Counted from the first letter of the stretch, positions 8,628 to 16,024 are shown. The stretch is DNA of 25,014 bases from an uncultured Beijerinckiaceae bacterium (GCA_937863205.1 CALMGA010000396.1:862-25875); one strand, 5' to 3'. Made by a program: numbers and translations. The notes: generated by a model not told the origin, from the letters alone.

Positions 8628-9238
8628 TCAGCGACGTGGGAACGGTGAAGCGCATCGAGAAGCGCGAACAGCTCCATCGCCTGCGCATCGGCTGCCGGTA
8701 TCCGGCCGACAGCATCGCCATCGGTGCCTCCATCGCCTGCAACGGGCCTTGCCTCACCGTGGTCGCGCTCGAAACCACGCCGGAGGGGTGCGCCTTCGAG
8801 GTGGAGGTCGGGGCCGAGACCCTGGCCCGAACCACCGCGGCCGGCTGGACGCAGGGCCTGCGACTCAACCTCGAACGCTCCTTGAAGATCGGCGACGAAC
8901 TCGGCGGCCATCTCGTTACCGGTCACATCGATGGCGTCGCCATGATCCTGGAGGTTGAGGCGCGGCATGGCATGAGCCGGTTCACCTTGCGGGCGCCGGC
9001 CGACATGTCGCGTTTCATCGCCGCCAAGGGATCGGTCTCGCTCGACGGCACGTCCCTGACCGTCAACACCGTCGCCGACGACGTCTTCTCCGTCCTTCTT
9101 ATCCCCCACACGCTGGCCGTCACCAATTGGGGCGACCGCAGGGCCGGTGACGGTCTCAACCTGGAAGTCGACCTGATGGCCCGCTACGCCGCCCGGCTCG
9201 GCGAAACGCGCGGGCTCGGCAGTCCGACGGCTCAGTAG
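8612..9238 (+). CDS. ribE: Riboflavin synthase alpha chain (RibE/RibC type)
   Basis: This 208-residue enzyme dismutates two 6,7-dimethyl-8-ribityllumazines to riboflavin and the pyrimidine that LumS reuses. The diagnostic N-terminus MFTGLISDVGTV fixes the start at ATG 8612 inside the ribD 3' end. Both lumazine-binding repeats are visible: the first around SIACNGPCLTVV, the second with GHIDG, the KGSVSLDGTSLTVN motif, and SVLLIPHTLAVTNWG near the C-terminus. It is translationally coupled to ribD. Its stop lies inside the 3' end of the convergent small gene on the other strand (7-base overlap), so no terminator separates the two. Confidence 0.95.
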   Translation: MFTGLISDVGTVKRIEKREQLHRLRIGCRYPADSIAIGASIACNGPCLTVVALETTPEGCAFEVEVGAETLARTTAAGWTQGLRLNLERSLKIGDELGGHLVTGHIDGVAMILEVEARHGMSRFTLRAPADMSRFIAAKGSVSLDGTSLTVNTVADDVFSVLLIPHTLAVTNWGDRRAGDGLNLEVDLMARYAARLGETRGLGSPTAQ

Positions 9239-9438
9239 CGCAGAACCAGAGTCGTCTGCTTGCCGCCGTCGAGGTCGATGGCCTCCTTGCCTTCGGCCTT
9301 GCGGTCGTGAACGGAGGCGTCCTCGACGACCTCGATCTCCTTGACGTTCATCGCCGCCGCCTCGTCCACTTCCGCGATCGAGAGAATGACGTTGTCGCCG
9401 AGGTCCTTGGTCTGTTTACGAAAATCACCGAGCTTCAT
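9232..9438 (-). CDS. Small hypothetical protein, 68 aa
   Basis: I do not recognise this 68-residue protein. It begins MKLGDFRKQTKDLGDN and is acidic and charged, with a central AEVDEAAAMNVKEIEVVEDAS stretch that looks beta-alpha-like and a C-terminus ending TTLVLRY. There is no signal peptide, membrane segment or cysteine. It is judged real because a strong AAGGAG box stands 7 bases upstream of the ATG (5' at 9438), and because it fills a gap on the strand opposite the rib genes. The 3' end overlaps the end of ribE by 7 bases. It is divergent from the four-cysteine gene, with about 200 bp of shared regulatory DNA between them. Confidence 0.65.
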   Translation of the reverse strand: MKLGDFRKQTKDLGDNVILSIAEVDEAAAMNVKEIEVVEDASVHDRKAEGKEAIDLDGGKQTTLVLRY

Positions 9439-9490
9439 CCTGCGTCTCCTTCGATCGCCCGAGCCAGCGGCGGGCTCCGTCGCGCCAACA

Positions 9491-9517
9491 CGATGGGTGA
9501 TGCAGAGTTTCCCATCG
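9491..9517. repeat. Inverted repeat in the divergent intergenic region
   Basis: The arms CGATGGG (9491-9497) and CCCATCG (9511-9517) form a perfect 7-bp inverted repeat around a 13-base spacer. It lies about 55 bp upstream of the 68-aa gene on the minus strand and well upstream of the cysteine protein. It could be a binding site for a dimeric regulator or a leader hairpin. I do not recognise the motif. Confidence 0.35.
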
Positions 9518-9540
9518 GCTGCGGATGGCAGGTCATCGAA

Positions 9541-9557
9541 TTTAGAGTCGCTCTAAT
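9541..9557. promoter_or_regulatory. Candidate Irr-box (ICE)-like palindrome, upstream copy
   Basis: The 17-mer TTTAGAG-TCG-CTCTAAT is an inverted repeat with arms TTAGAG/CTCTAA and a 3-base spacer. It resembles the iron control element bound by Irr in alphaproteobacteria (TTTAGAA-N3-TTCTAAA from memory), differing at one inner pair and the last base. It lies just upstream of a TTGCGC -35-like box. Assignment to Irr is inference; the palindrome itself is plain. Confidence 0.45.
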
Positions 9558-9560
9558 CTG

Positions 9561-9589
9561 TTGCGCGGGGAACGGAATCAGTTTAGAAG
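9561..9589 (+). promoter_or_regulatory. Candidate sigma70-type promoter of the four-cysteine gene
   Basis: A TTGCGC box (9561-9566) and a TAGAAG box (9584-9589) are separated by exactly 17 bp and point at the small cysteine gene, leaving a leader of about 40 bases. Each box matches consensus at four of six positions, so on its own it is moderate. Support comes from the two palindromic Irr-box-like sites, one just upstream and one covering the -10 box, a typical repressor layout. Confidence 0.4.
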
Positions 9590-9598
9590 TATTCCAGT
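9582..9598. promoter_or_regulatory. Candidate Irr-box (ICE)-like site, downstream copy
   Basis: The sequence TTTAGAA-GTA-TTCCAGT has a perfect left ICE half-site and a degenerate right half. It starts 41 bp after the first site, about four helical turns, so both would face the same side of the DNA. It overlaps the proposed -10 box of the cysteine gene, where binding would repress. Confidence 0.38.
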
Positions 9599-9637
9599 TC
9601 CGAGACGCCGGGAATGGCGCTGAAGAGGGAGAGCAAG

Positions 9638-9841
9638 ATGTCGGCTCATTGCCAGGACTGCGTCTACTACGACCAGCACCACACCAATTCCGGCAAGCAG
9701 GCGACCGATGAGGGCCTGTGCCGGTTCAATCCGCCGGTATCACAGCCAGGCCCTGACGCCCACGGTCTCTGGCCGGTGGTCGGCAAGGAGGACTGGTGCG
9801 GCCACTACGCCAACCAGAGCAAGGTCGCTCACGCCGCCTAA
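9638..9841 (+). CDS. Small four-cysteine protein, likely metal or Fe-S binding
   Basis: This is a 67-residue cytoplasmic protein starting MSAHCQDC. Cysteines fall at 5, 8, 28 and 54 (C-x2-C-x19-C-x25-C), with aromatic residues next to them: CxxCVYY, GLCRFNPP and DWCGHY. The order CxxC, C with Phe-Pro, then WC recalls high-potential iron-sulfur proteins, but spacing is longer and there is no Tat signal, so a zinc site or another cluster is equally possible. ATG 9638 is preferred over ATG 9614 because a GAGGGAG box precedes it by 6-7 bases. The gene is followed by a strong terminator and preceded by two Irr-box-like palindromes, suggesting a single-gene, possibly iron-responsive unit inside the rib locus. 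It matches my memory of an unnamed alphaproteobacterial family; the function is unknown. Confidence 0.8.
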   Translation: MSAHCQDCVYYDQHHTNSGKQATDEGLCRFNPPVSQPGPDAHGLWPVVGKEDWCGHYANQSKVAHAA

Positions 9842-9865
9842 CGCCCTTTTAACCCAAGCAAGCAG

Positions 9866-9892
9866 AGCCCGGCGCTGGACGTCGGGCTTTTT
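9866..9892 (+). terminator. Rho-independent terminator after the four-cysteine gene
   Basis: A 9-bp stem (AGCCCGGCG / CGTCGGGCT, one G-U pair) with loop CTGGA is followed directly by five T residues at 9888-9892. This is the clearest intrinsic terminator in the window. It implies that ribH-nusB need their own promoter between about 9893 and 10015, where I see no clear consensus boxes and no FMN riboswitch. Confidence 0.8.
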
Positions 9893-10015
9893 CTATGCGG
9901 CGGCTGATGCCTGCGACGAGGCTGCCGGGCGGATATCGCAGCCGCGGCTTGCCCCGCCCTCGTGCGCTTGCTAGCCAAGCAATCCCTCCCATCTCCATTC
10001 AAGGCTCGCGCGACC

Positions 10016-10501
10016 ATGGCCGAACCGCGCCGCCCGCTCTTCTTGCCCGTGCAGGCACGCGACGCCCGCTTTCTCGTCATCGAGGCCCTGTTCTACGAGG
10101 AGATCGGCACCATGCTGCGTGAAGGCGCTCAGGCCGCCTTCGCGCAGGCGGGCGCGACCTGCGAGGTGGTCAGCGTGCCCGGCGCCCTGGAACTCCCGAT
10201 CGCGATGGCGATGGCGCTGGATGGCGGACGGTTTGCCGGGGCCGTGGCGCTCGGCTGCGTCATCCGCGGCGAAACGTATCATTTCGATCTCGTGTGCAAC
10301 GAGAGCGCGCGGGCGCTGATGCAACTGGCCGTGGCGGCGCGGCTGCCGTTCGGCAACGGCGTCCTCACCGTCGAGAACGAGGCGCAGGCGGTCGACCGCG
10401 CCGATCCCCGGCGGGGCGACAAGGGGGGCGATGCCGCCCGTGCCGCCCTCGCCCTGTGGAGTCTCAAGCACGGATCGCTCATGTCCGGGAGTGCCCGCTG
10501 A
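10016..10501 (+). CDS. ribH: 6,7-dimethyl-8-ribityllumazine synthase
   Basis: This 161-residue enzyme condenses the RibD-derived pyrimidine with dihydroxybutanone phosphate to the lumazine used by riboflavin synthase, and usually assembles as pentamers or capsids. Family signatures are SVPGALELPIAM, the ALGCVIRGETYHFDLVCNES segment including the conserved histidine, and PFGNGVLTVENEAQA with a following Arg. The open frame runs upstream to 9962, but ATG 10016 gives MAEPRRPLFLP and a normal length. Unlike the usual compact rib operon it is separated from ribE by two small genes and a terminator. The stop overlaps the nusB ATG by one base (TGATG). Confidence 0.94.
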   Translation: MAEPRRPLFLPVQARDARFLVIEALFYEEIGTMLREGAQAAFAQAGATCEVVSVPGALELPIAMAMALDGGRFAGAVALGCVIRGETYHFDLVCNESARALMQLAVAARLPFGNGVLTVENEAQAVDRADPRRGDKGGDAARAALALWSLKHGSLMSGSAR

Positions 10502-10968
10502 TGGCAGGCGGCAACGAGCGCTCCGCCGCCCGCCTCGCGGCCGTGCAGGCGCTCTATCAGATGGACCTCACCGGCAAGGGATTGGCTGACATCCTCGCCG
10601 AGTTCGAGGCGTATTGGATCGGCGGCGAGATCGAGGGTGACCAATACAAGCCGGCCGAGCTGGCTTTCTTCCGCGACATCCTCAAGGGCGTGCTGGCCGA
10701 TCAGGCGCCGCTCGACCGGGCGATCAACGACAGCCTCGTCGCCGGCTGGCCGCTGGCCCGCATCGACACCGTGATGCGGGCGACGCTGCGCGGCGGTGCC
10801 TACGAGCTGAAGAAGCGGCGCGACATTCCCGCCCGCGTGGTCATCAAGGAATACGTCGACGTAGGCGGCGCCTTCTTCGGACGGGAAGAAAGCGGCATGA
10901 TCAATGCCGTCCTCGACGGCCTCGCCCGCTCGTTCCGCGCCGGGGAGTTCGACCAGCCGCGCGCTTGA
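10501..10968 (+). CDS. nusB: Transcription antitermination factor NusB
   Basis: This 155-residue all-helical RNA-binding protein forms the NusB-NusE (S10) pair on boxA for rRNA antitermination. Recognisable parts are RSAARLAAVQALYQMDLTG at the N-terminus, PLARIDTVMRATLRGGAYEL in the middle, and the C-terminal block VIKEYVDVGGAFFG followed by ESGMINAVLDGLAR. The start is fixed by the TGATG overlap with ribH, a pairing common in bacteria. It ends 28 bp from the convergent trpE stop with no hairpin between. The thiL gene often found after nusB is absent here. Confidence 0.95.
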   Translation: MAGGNERSAARLAAVQALYQMDLTGKGLADILAEFEAYWIGGEIEGDQYKPAELAFFRDILKGVLADQAPLDRAINDSLVAGWPLARIDTVMRATLRGGAYELKKRRDIPARVVIKEYVDVGGAFFGREESGMINAVLDGLARSFRAGEFDQPRA

Positions 10969-10996
10969 GCGCCCAGGCAGGATCGCGCAGGTCCGC

Positions 10997-12493
10997 TCAG
11001 ACCTGGAACCGTCCGGCATCCTCCGCCGCGCGGAACAGGGCGCGCGCCTTGTTGCGGCACTCCTGCAGCTCGCTTTCGGGATCGGAGTCGTAGACGATGC
11101 CGGCGCCGGCCTGGACGTGCATCGTGCCGTCCTTCACCACCGCCGTGCGCAGCACGATGCAGGTGTCCATCTCGCCCCCTGCGCCGAAATAGCCGATGCA
11201 GCCGGCATAGATGCCGCGCTTGTCGACCTCCAGCTCGTCGATGATCTCCATCGCCCGCACCTTGGGCGCGCCCGAGACCGTTCCGGCCGGGAAGCCGGCG
11301 GCGAGCGCATCGATGGTGTCGTGGGACGGGTCGAGCCGGCCCTCGACGTTGCTGACGATGTGCATGACGTGGCTGTATCGCTCGACGGCGAAACGCTCGG
11401 TGACGGCAACTGTGCCTATGGCCGACACGCGGCCGACGTCGTTGCGGCCGAGGTCGAGCAGCATCAGGTGTTCGGCGCATTCCTTCTCGTCGGCGAGGAG
11501 ATCCCTCGCCAGCGCCTCGTCGGCGAGCGGCGTGGCGCCGCGCGGGCGGGTGCCGGCGATCGGCCGAATGGTGACGGTTCCCTCGCGCACCCGCACCAGG
11601 ATTTCGGGCGAGGAACACACGATCTGAAAGGCGCCGAAATCGAGGAAGCACAGGAACGGCGCGGGATTGACCCGGCGCAGCGATCGGTAGAGCGCGAAGG
11701 CCGGCAGGGCGAACGGCGCGGAAAAGCGTTGCGACAGCACCGCCTGAAAGATGTCGCCGGCGCGGATAAAGGCCTTGGCCGCCTCGACCATGGCGAGGAA
11801 GCGCTCGGGCCGCGTGTTCGAAACGGGCGTCACCGGGCCGGCGTCGTTCATCTCCCGCGCCGCGCGGCGGGGCAGGGCCTCGTCCAGGGCGCCGACGACA
11901 CCGGCAAGGCGCGCGGCCGCCGCCGCGAGGGCGTCGTGAACGCCGACGCCCGGTGCCGGGCGCACCGGCGTCACCACCGCGATCTCGTCGCGCACGCTGT
12001 CGAACACGATCATCACGGTCGGTCGCATCAGCAACGCGTCGGGCACGCCGATCGGATCGGGCTTGGCCGGCGGCAGCCGCTCCATCTCGCGCACGATGTC
12101 ATAGCCGAGATAGCCGAACACGCCCGCCGCCATCGGCGGCAGCTCCGCATCCGACACCGCGATGCGCGACTCCGCGAGCAAAGCGCGCAAAGCCTGCAGC
12201 GGCGCCTCGGGGCAGGGCTCGAAGGCGTCGGGCTCGGCAAGCGCCCGTCGATTGATCGTCGCGCGCCCGTCCGCGACCTTGAACAGCACGTCGGGATCGA
12301 CCCCGATCATCGAATAGCGCCCGCGCGCGGCGCCGCCTTCCACCGACTCCAGCAGAAAGCAGCGACCCCCGCGCGTGGTCGACAGCTTGAGGAACGCGGC
12401 GACCGGCGTCAGCAGATCGCCGCTCAGCCGCTCCACCACGAGGCTGGCCTCGCCCGCCTCGTAGCGCCGCGCGACGGCTAGGGCGTCGCTCAT
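10997..12493 (-). CDS. trpE: Anthranilate synthase component I
   Basis: This 498-residue subunit makes anthranilate from chorismate, using ammonia from TrpG. The N-terminal regulatory part has the LLESVEGG feedback site for tryptophan. The chorismate-binding domain shows YLGYDIVREMERLP, DIFQAVLSQRF, the IRPIAGTRPRG motif, DLGRNDVGRV, HIVSNVEGRL and FPAGTVSGAPKVRAMEIID, ending with the usual RNKARALFRAAE helix. There is no glutaminase domain, so it is not a rhizobial TrpE(G) fusion. The ATG overlaps the ppiD stop by one base (TGATG), leaving no room for a trp leader or attenuator. trpG, trpD and trpC do not follow, because nusB lies convergent directly downstream. Confidence 0.96.
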   Translation of the reverse strand: MSDALAVARRYEAGEASLVVERLSGDLLTPVAAFLKLSTTRGGRCFLLESVEGGAARGRYSMIGVDPDVLFKVADGRATINRRALAEPDAFEPCPEAPLQALRALLAESRIAVSDAELPPMAAGVFGYLGYDIVREMERLPPAKPDPIGVPDALLMRPTVMIVFDSVRDEIAVVTPVRPAPGVGVHDALAAAAARLAGVVGALDEALPRRAAREMNDAGPVTPVSNTRPERFLAMVEAAKAFIRAGDIFQAVLSQRFSAPFALPAFALYRSLRRVNPAPFLCFLDFGAFQIVCSSPEILVRVREGTVTIRPIAGTRPRGATPLADEALARDLLADEKECAEHLMLLDLGRNDVGRVSAIGTVAVTERFAVERYSHVMHIVSNVEGRLDPSHDTIDALAAGFPAGTVSGAPKVRAMEIIDELEVDKRGIYAGCIGYFGAGGEMDTCIVLRTAVVKDGTMHVQAGAGIVYDSDPESELQECRNKARALFRAAEDAGRFQV

Positions 12494-14400
12494 CAGCTGC
12501 CGCCGTCGCCCAATGCCGTCTGCAGCGCCTGCTGGTTGATGGTGACGCCGATCTCGCCCTGCACCCTGGCGAGGTATTGCGCCAGCACGTCGTCCTCGAA
12601 GCCGGTCTGGACCTGGGCGATCAGCTTGGTGAACTCCTCGTCCCCGGGGTTGATCGGCGGCACGTGGGCCGCCTCGATCTTGAAGATGATGCGGCCCTGC
12701 GTTCCGTCGGTCACCGACCCGGCCTTGCCGACCGGGTGGGCGAAGAAGGACGCGGTCACGAGCTGGGGCAGCTGCGGACCGCCGCCTCGGCCGATGTTGG
12801 TGGCCTTCATCACCGCAAGCTTGCCGTTCTCGGCCGCTTCCGTCGCCAGCGGCTTGCCACCGTCGATCGCTGCGACGATCTTGTCGGCGGCACCGGCCAG
12901 CCGGCGGGTCACCTCGTCCTCGCGCCAGCCGGCGGTGACGCGATCCTTGACGTCGGCCAGCGTGAGCTGGCGGGCCGGGTCGATGCCGGCGACCTCGTAC
13001 CAGACGTCGCCGCCGTCGCCGGTCGGGATCATCTCGCTGTCGGCGCCGACATCCGTGCCGAAGGCCGCCTTGAGGAGCTGCGGGCCGCCGACCAAACCCT
13101 CCACGGGCTTGCGCGCGCGGTCGCGGCCTTGCGCGTCGACGGCCTCGACCGTGCGCGGCTGCAGGCCGACGCTCGCTCCCGCCTCGGCCAGAGTCTTGCC
13201 GGCCGCGCGTGCGTCCTCCACCGTGTCGCGCAGCTTGTTGGCCTGCTGCCGCGCGCGGATGATCGCGATCTCGTCCTTGAGTTGCGCGCTCACCTCGGTC
13301 AGCGGCTGCACGCGTTCGGGCACGATCTTGGTGACGTGGACGAGCACGGTGCCGAACTGGCCCTTGACCGGCGCGCTGGTTCCGTTCTCCGGCAGCGCGA
13401 AGGCGGCTGCGGCGACGGCCGGGTCGGCGAGGTCGCCCTTGCCCACCGTGCCGAGGTCGATGTCGCCGGAGCTCTTGTTCTGGGCGGCCGCGAGCTTGTC
13501 GAAGCTTTCGCCCCCCTTGAGCCGGCTTTCGGCCGCCTCTGCCGCCTTGATGTCGGGGAAGAGCAGCTGCTGCACCCCGCGCTTTTCCGGCTGGGTGAAG
13601 CGGATCGACTTGACCTCGTCGTAGCGCTTGGCGACGTCGGCCTCCGACACCGCGTCGGGCTTCACCAGATTGGCCGGCACCACCGAGAGCACCGCGAGCT
13701 TGCGGTATTCCGGCGCCACATAGCTGCGGGCATGGTCGTCGTAGTATGTCTTCAGCTCGGCATCGGTTGGTGGCGCGATCGTGCCGGCGGCGCCGGGCGG
13801 CAGGATGAAGAAGTCGAGGTCGCGCACTTCCGACTGGAAGCGGTGCACCGCGTCCTTGACCGAGCCGGGCAGTTCAAGGCCGCCGATCACCGCATCCGAC
13901 ACGTCCTGGCGCAGGATCAGGGCGCGCTGCGCCTTGCTGTAGCTTGCCTCCGTGTAGCCGTTCTCGCGCAGCAGCCTGGCGAAGAGCTGACTGTCGAACT
14001 TGTCGTTCGCGCCCTTGAAGGTCGCGTCCTTCATGATGCCGCGCACGATCTCCTCGTCGCCGACGGCGAGGCCGAACTTCACCGCCTGCTGGTCCAGGAT
14101 GGTGTCGGTCAGCAGCCGCGACAGCACCTGGCGGTCGAGGCCGCTGCGCCGCGCTTCCTCGTTGGTGATGGCGCGCCTTTGCTTCTGCTGCAGCTGTTGC
14201 AACTGCGACTGGTAGGCTGTGCGGTACTGGTCGACGGAGATCGTGGTCGAGCCGACCTTGGCCAGTTCGTTGCCGCTGAAGCTGGTGAAGCGGTCGCTGG
14301 CGCCCCAGGCGGCGAAGCTGAGGATGATCAAGCCCAGCACCACCGCCAGGATGGCTCGCCCGAACAGGCTCTGCGAAAGGCTGCGCATCTCGTTCAGCAT
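12493..14400 (-). CDS. ppiD: PpiD-like membrane-anchored periplasmic folding chaperone
   Basis: A 635-residue SurA_N/parvulin-type protein. From the chosen ATG (5' at 14400) it begins MLNEMRSLSQSLFGRAI, followed by one membrane anchor (AILAVVLGLIILSFAAWGA, about 16-34) and a SurA-like N-terminal chaperone region. A PPIC-like domain lies around residues 250-360, and a long C-terminal part follows. The parvulin domain looks degenerate: the usual histidine-containing substrate motifs are replaced (QQLLFPD, GTVLVHV), so isomerase activity may be lost, as in E. coli PpiD. The frame is open far upstream, but the membrane-anchor N-terminus and the promoter at 14441-14469 support this start. It heads a two-gene unit with trpE. 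Confidence 0.88.
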   Translation of the reverse strand: MLNEMRSLSQSLFGRAILAVVLGLIILSFAAWGASDRFTSFSGNELAKVGSTTISVDQYRTAYQSQLQQLQQKQRRAITNEEARRSGLDRQVLSRLLTDTILDQQAVKFGLAVGDEEIVRGIMKDATFKGANDKFDSQLFARLLRENGYTEASYSKAQRALILRQDVSDAVIGGLELPGSVKDAVHRFQSEVRDLDFFILPPGAAGTIAPPTDAELKTYYDDHARSYVAPEYRKLAVLSVVPANLVKPDAVSEADVAKRYDEVKSIRFTQPEKRGVQQLLFPDIKAAEAAESRLKGGESFDKLAAAQNKSSGDIDLGTVGKGDLADPAVAAAAFALPENGTSAPVKGQFGTVLVHVTKIVPERVQPLTEVSAQLKDEIAIIRARQQANKLRDTVEDARAAGKTLAEAGASVGLQPRTVEAVDAQGRDRARKPVEGLVGGPQLLKAAFGTDVGADSEMIPTGDGGDVWYEVAGIDPARQLTLADVKDRVTAGWREDEVTRRLAGAADKIVAAIDGGKPLATEAAENGKLAVMKATNIGRGGGPQLPQLVTASFFAHPVGKAGSVTDGTQGRIIFKIEAAHVPPINPGDEEFTKLIAQVQTGFEDDVLAQYLARVQGEIGVTINQQALQTALGDGGS

Positions 14401-14440
14401 GGCCGGTCGGTCGCTCGGAATGAAGATTGCGTGGCCGCGA

Positions 14441-14469
14441 CTTATAGGAAGCCGACCTGCGCGAGGCAA
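14441..14469 (-). promoter_or_regulatory. Sigma70-type promoter for ppiD-trpE
   Basis: On the minus strand TTGCCT (14469-14464) and TATAAG (14446-14441) are separated by exactly 17 bp. That is four and five of six matches to consensus. Transcription would start near 14434, giving a leader of about 35 bases before ppiD. It is the best-looking promoter in the window and probably also drives trpE. Confidence 0.6.
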
Positions 14470-14617
14470 TGCGCGCGCCGCGAAGTAAGATGGATCCGGT
14501 CGTGACCGCCGATTCGTTGCCGCCCACTCGGCTTTGCGGATCGGCGCCGCGATGCTAACGGGTCGAAGGGCGCCGGCCGAGGCCGCCGAGCGCAGGGATC
14601 CGGAGTGTAAGCCGAGA

Positions 14618-15397
14618 ATGGCGCGACAGCCGCAACCGCTCGTGGCCGGCAACTGGAAGATGAACGGCCTCCACGCCGACCTCGCCGAGATCGGAAAGGT
14701 CCGCGATGCGGTACGCGACGGCGCCGCGGGCGAGGCGGAGGTGCTGATCTGCCCGCCGGCGACCCTGATCCGCGAAGCGGCCGCCCTGGCGCGCGGCAGC
14801 GGGCTGAAGATCGGCGGCCAGAACTGCCACAAGTCCAACAGCGGCGCCCATACCGGGGACGTGTCCCCCCTGATGCTGGTCGATGCCGGCGCGAGCTACG
14901 TCATTCTCGGGCATTCCGAGCGACGCGCCGATCACAACGAAACCAACGTGGCCGTGCGCCAGAAGGCGATGGCGGCGATGGCGGCCGGGTTGAAGGTCAT
15001 CCTGTGCGTCGGCGAAACCAAGGCCGACCGCGACGCGGGGCGCGCCCTGCGCGTGGTGGGGCGCCAACTCGCCGGCTCCGTGCCGCAGGATTGCGACGCC
15101 GCCGACCTGCTGCTCGCCTACGAGCCGATCTGGGCGATCGGCACCGGTGTCACCCCCACCGCCGCCGATGTGGCGGACATGCACGGGTTCATGCGCCACG
15201 AGATCACCAGCCTCCTGCCGGCCGGCGGCGCGACGCTGCGGCTCCTCTACGGCGGCTCGGTGAAGGCCGGCAATGCGGCCGAGCTGATGGCGGTGCAAGA
15301 CGTCAACGGCGCGCTGGTCGGGGGGGCGAGCCTGAAGGCCGCCGACTTCATGGGCATCGTGTCGGTCTATCGGGCCGCGGTGCCGGCCGAGGGCTGA
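14618..15397 (+). CDS. tpiA: Triosephosphate isomerase
   Basis: This 259-residue TIM-barrel enzyme interconverts dihydroxyacetone phosphate and glyceraldehyde 3-phosphate. All catalytic parts are present: GNWKMNG with Lys14, LGHSERR with His99, AYEPIWAIGTG with Glu169, and the phosphate-gripper LLYGGSVKAGN followed by DVNGALVGGASL. The open frame extends upstream to 14534, but MARQPQPLVAGNWKMN from ATG 14618 matches the family start. The ribosome site is weak (GGAG 12 bases upstream). It is divergent from ppiD, a pairing found in many alphaproteobacteria, and convergent with the TetR gene 15 bp downstream. Confidence 0.96.
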   Translation: MARQPQPLVAGNWKMNGLHADLAEIGKVRDAVRDGAAGEAEVLICPPATLIREAAALARGSGLKIGGQNCHKSNSGAHTGDVSPLMLVDAGASYVILGHSERRADHNETNVAVRQKAMAAMAAGLKVILCVGETKADRDAGRALRVVGRQLAGSVPQDCDAADLLLAYEPIWAIGTGVTPTAADVADMHGFMRHEITSLLPAGGATLRLLYGGSVKAGNAAELMAVQDVNGALVGGASLKAADFMGIVSVYRAAVPAEG

Positions 15398-15412
15398 GCC
15401 GCTGCCGCTCGT

Positions 15413-16024
15413 TCAGTCCGGTTCCCGGTCCGGCTCGGCGCGGCGAAGCTGGTTGACCAGCGTCACCGTCAGGTCGCGCATGGTGCGTCGGTCGCCGCCG
15501 GCGATCTGCGCGAGACCCGTCCCGATCAGGCTGTCGGCAAGCGCCAGGCCCGTCACGAAACAGATCATGGCGCGGGCGCGCCGCGCCTTGTCCGGACCCT
15601 CCATCTGCGATTCGAGCACCGCCACGAGTTCACCGACGGCTTCGAGGGGCTCGCGCGTCCGTTCGGGCGTATGCGTCAGGGCCGACCATGCCATCAGGAT
15701 GCCGATCCCGCCGCCGGCATAGGCGTTGAACACGAGGTCGACGAGCTCGCCGACGTCGTCGCGGTGTCCCGCCTCGATCAGGGCGGTGACCGTTCGCGTC
15801 AATTCCTCCGCCATGAAGGTCTTCAGGTCGTGCTGGAAAGCCTCCGCCGAGCCGAAGTGATGGATGAGGTTGGCATGCGACATCTTCAGCTCGGCGCCGA
15901 CCGCCTTGAGGGTGAGGGCGCCCGGCCCACCTCCGACGAGCAGGCGGCGACCGACGGCGAGGGCCTGCCGGCGGACGTCGCCGGCCTTGCGGCGGCCGAC
16001 CCTGTCGGATGCAACAGTTGACAT
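15413..16024 (-). CDS. TetR-family transcriptional regulator
   Basis: This 203-residue protein has an N-terminal TetR helix-turn-helix around residues 15-62 (LTLKAVGAELKMSHANLIHHFGS is the HTH core) and an all-helical C-terminal ligand domain, which predicts a dimeric repressor. It is divergent from the short-chain dehydrogenase with only 61 bp between. A 20-bp imperfect palindrome covers its own start codon, so autoregulation and control of the SDR-monooxygenase genes are likely. The arrangement recalls EthR/EthA in mycobacteria, but I cannot claim orthology to EthR. The ligand is unknown. Confidence 0.85.
   Translation of the reverse strand: MSTVASDRVGRRKAGDVRRQALAVGRRLLVGGGPGALTLKAVGAELKMSHANLIHHFGSAEAFQHDLKTFMAEELTRTVTALIEAGHRDDVGELVDLVFNAYAGGGIGILMAWSALTHTPERTREPLEAVGELVAVLESQMEGPDKARRARAMICFVTGLALADSLIGTGLAQIAGGDRRTMRDLTVTLVNQLRRAEPDREPD

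Noticed and set aside
9569..9590. EcfG (general stress) promoter starting GGAAC upstream of the cysteine gene
   Set aside because: The GTT element is not found at 16-18 bases from GGAAC, so the match fails.
9893..10015. FMN riboswitch upstream of ribH
   Set aside because: The interval is too short and lacks the conserved RFN stems; only small GC-rich hairpins are present.
12494..12560. trp leader peptide or attenuator ahead of trpE
   Set aside because: trpE overlaps the stop of the upstream coding gene, so there is no leader; no Trp-rich mini-gene is visible.
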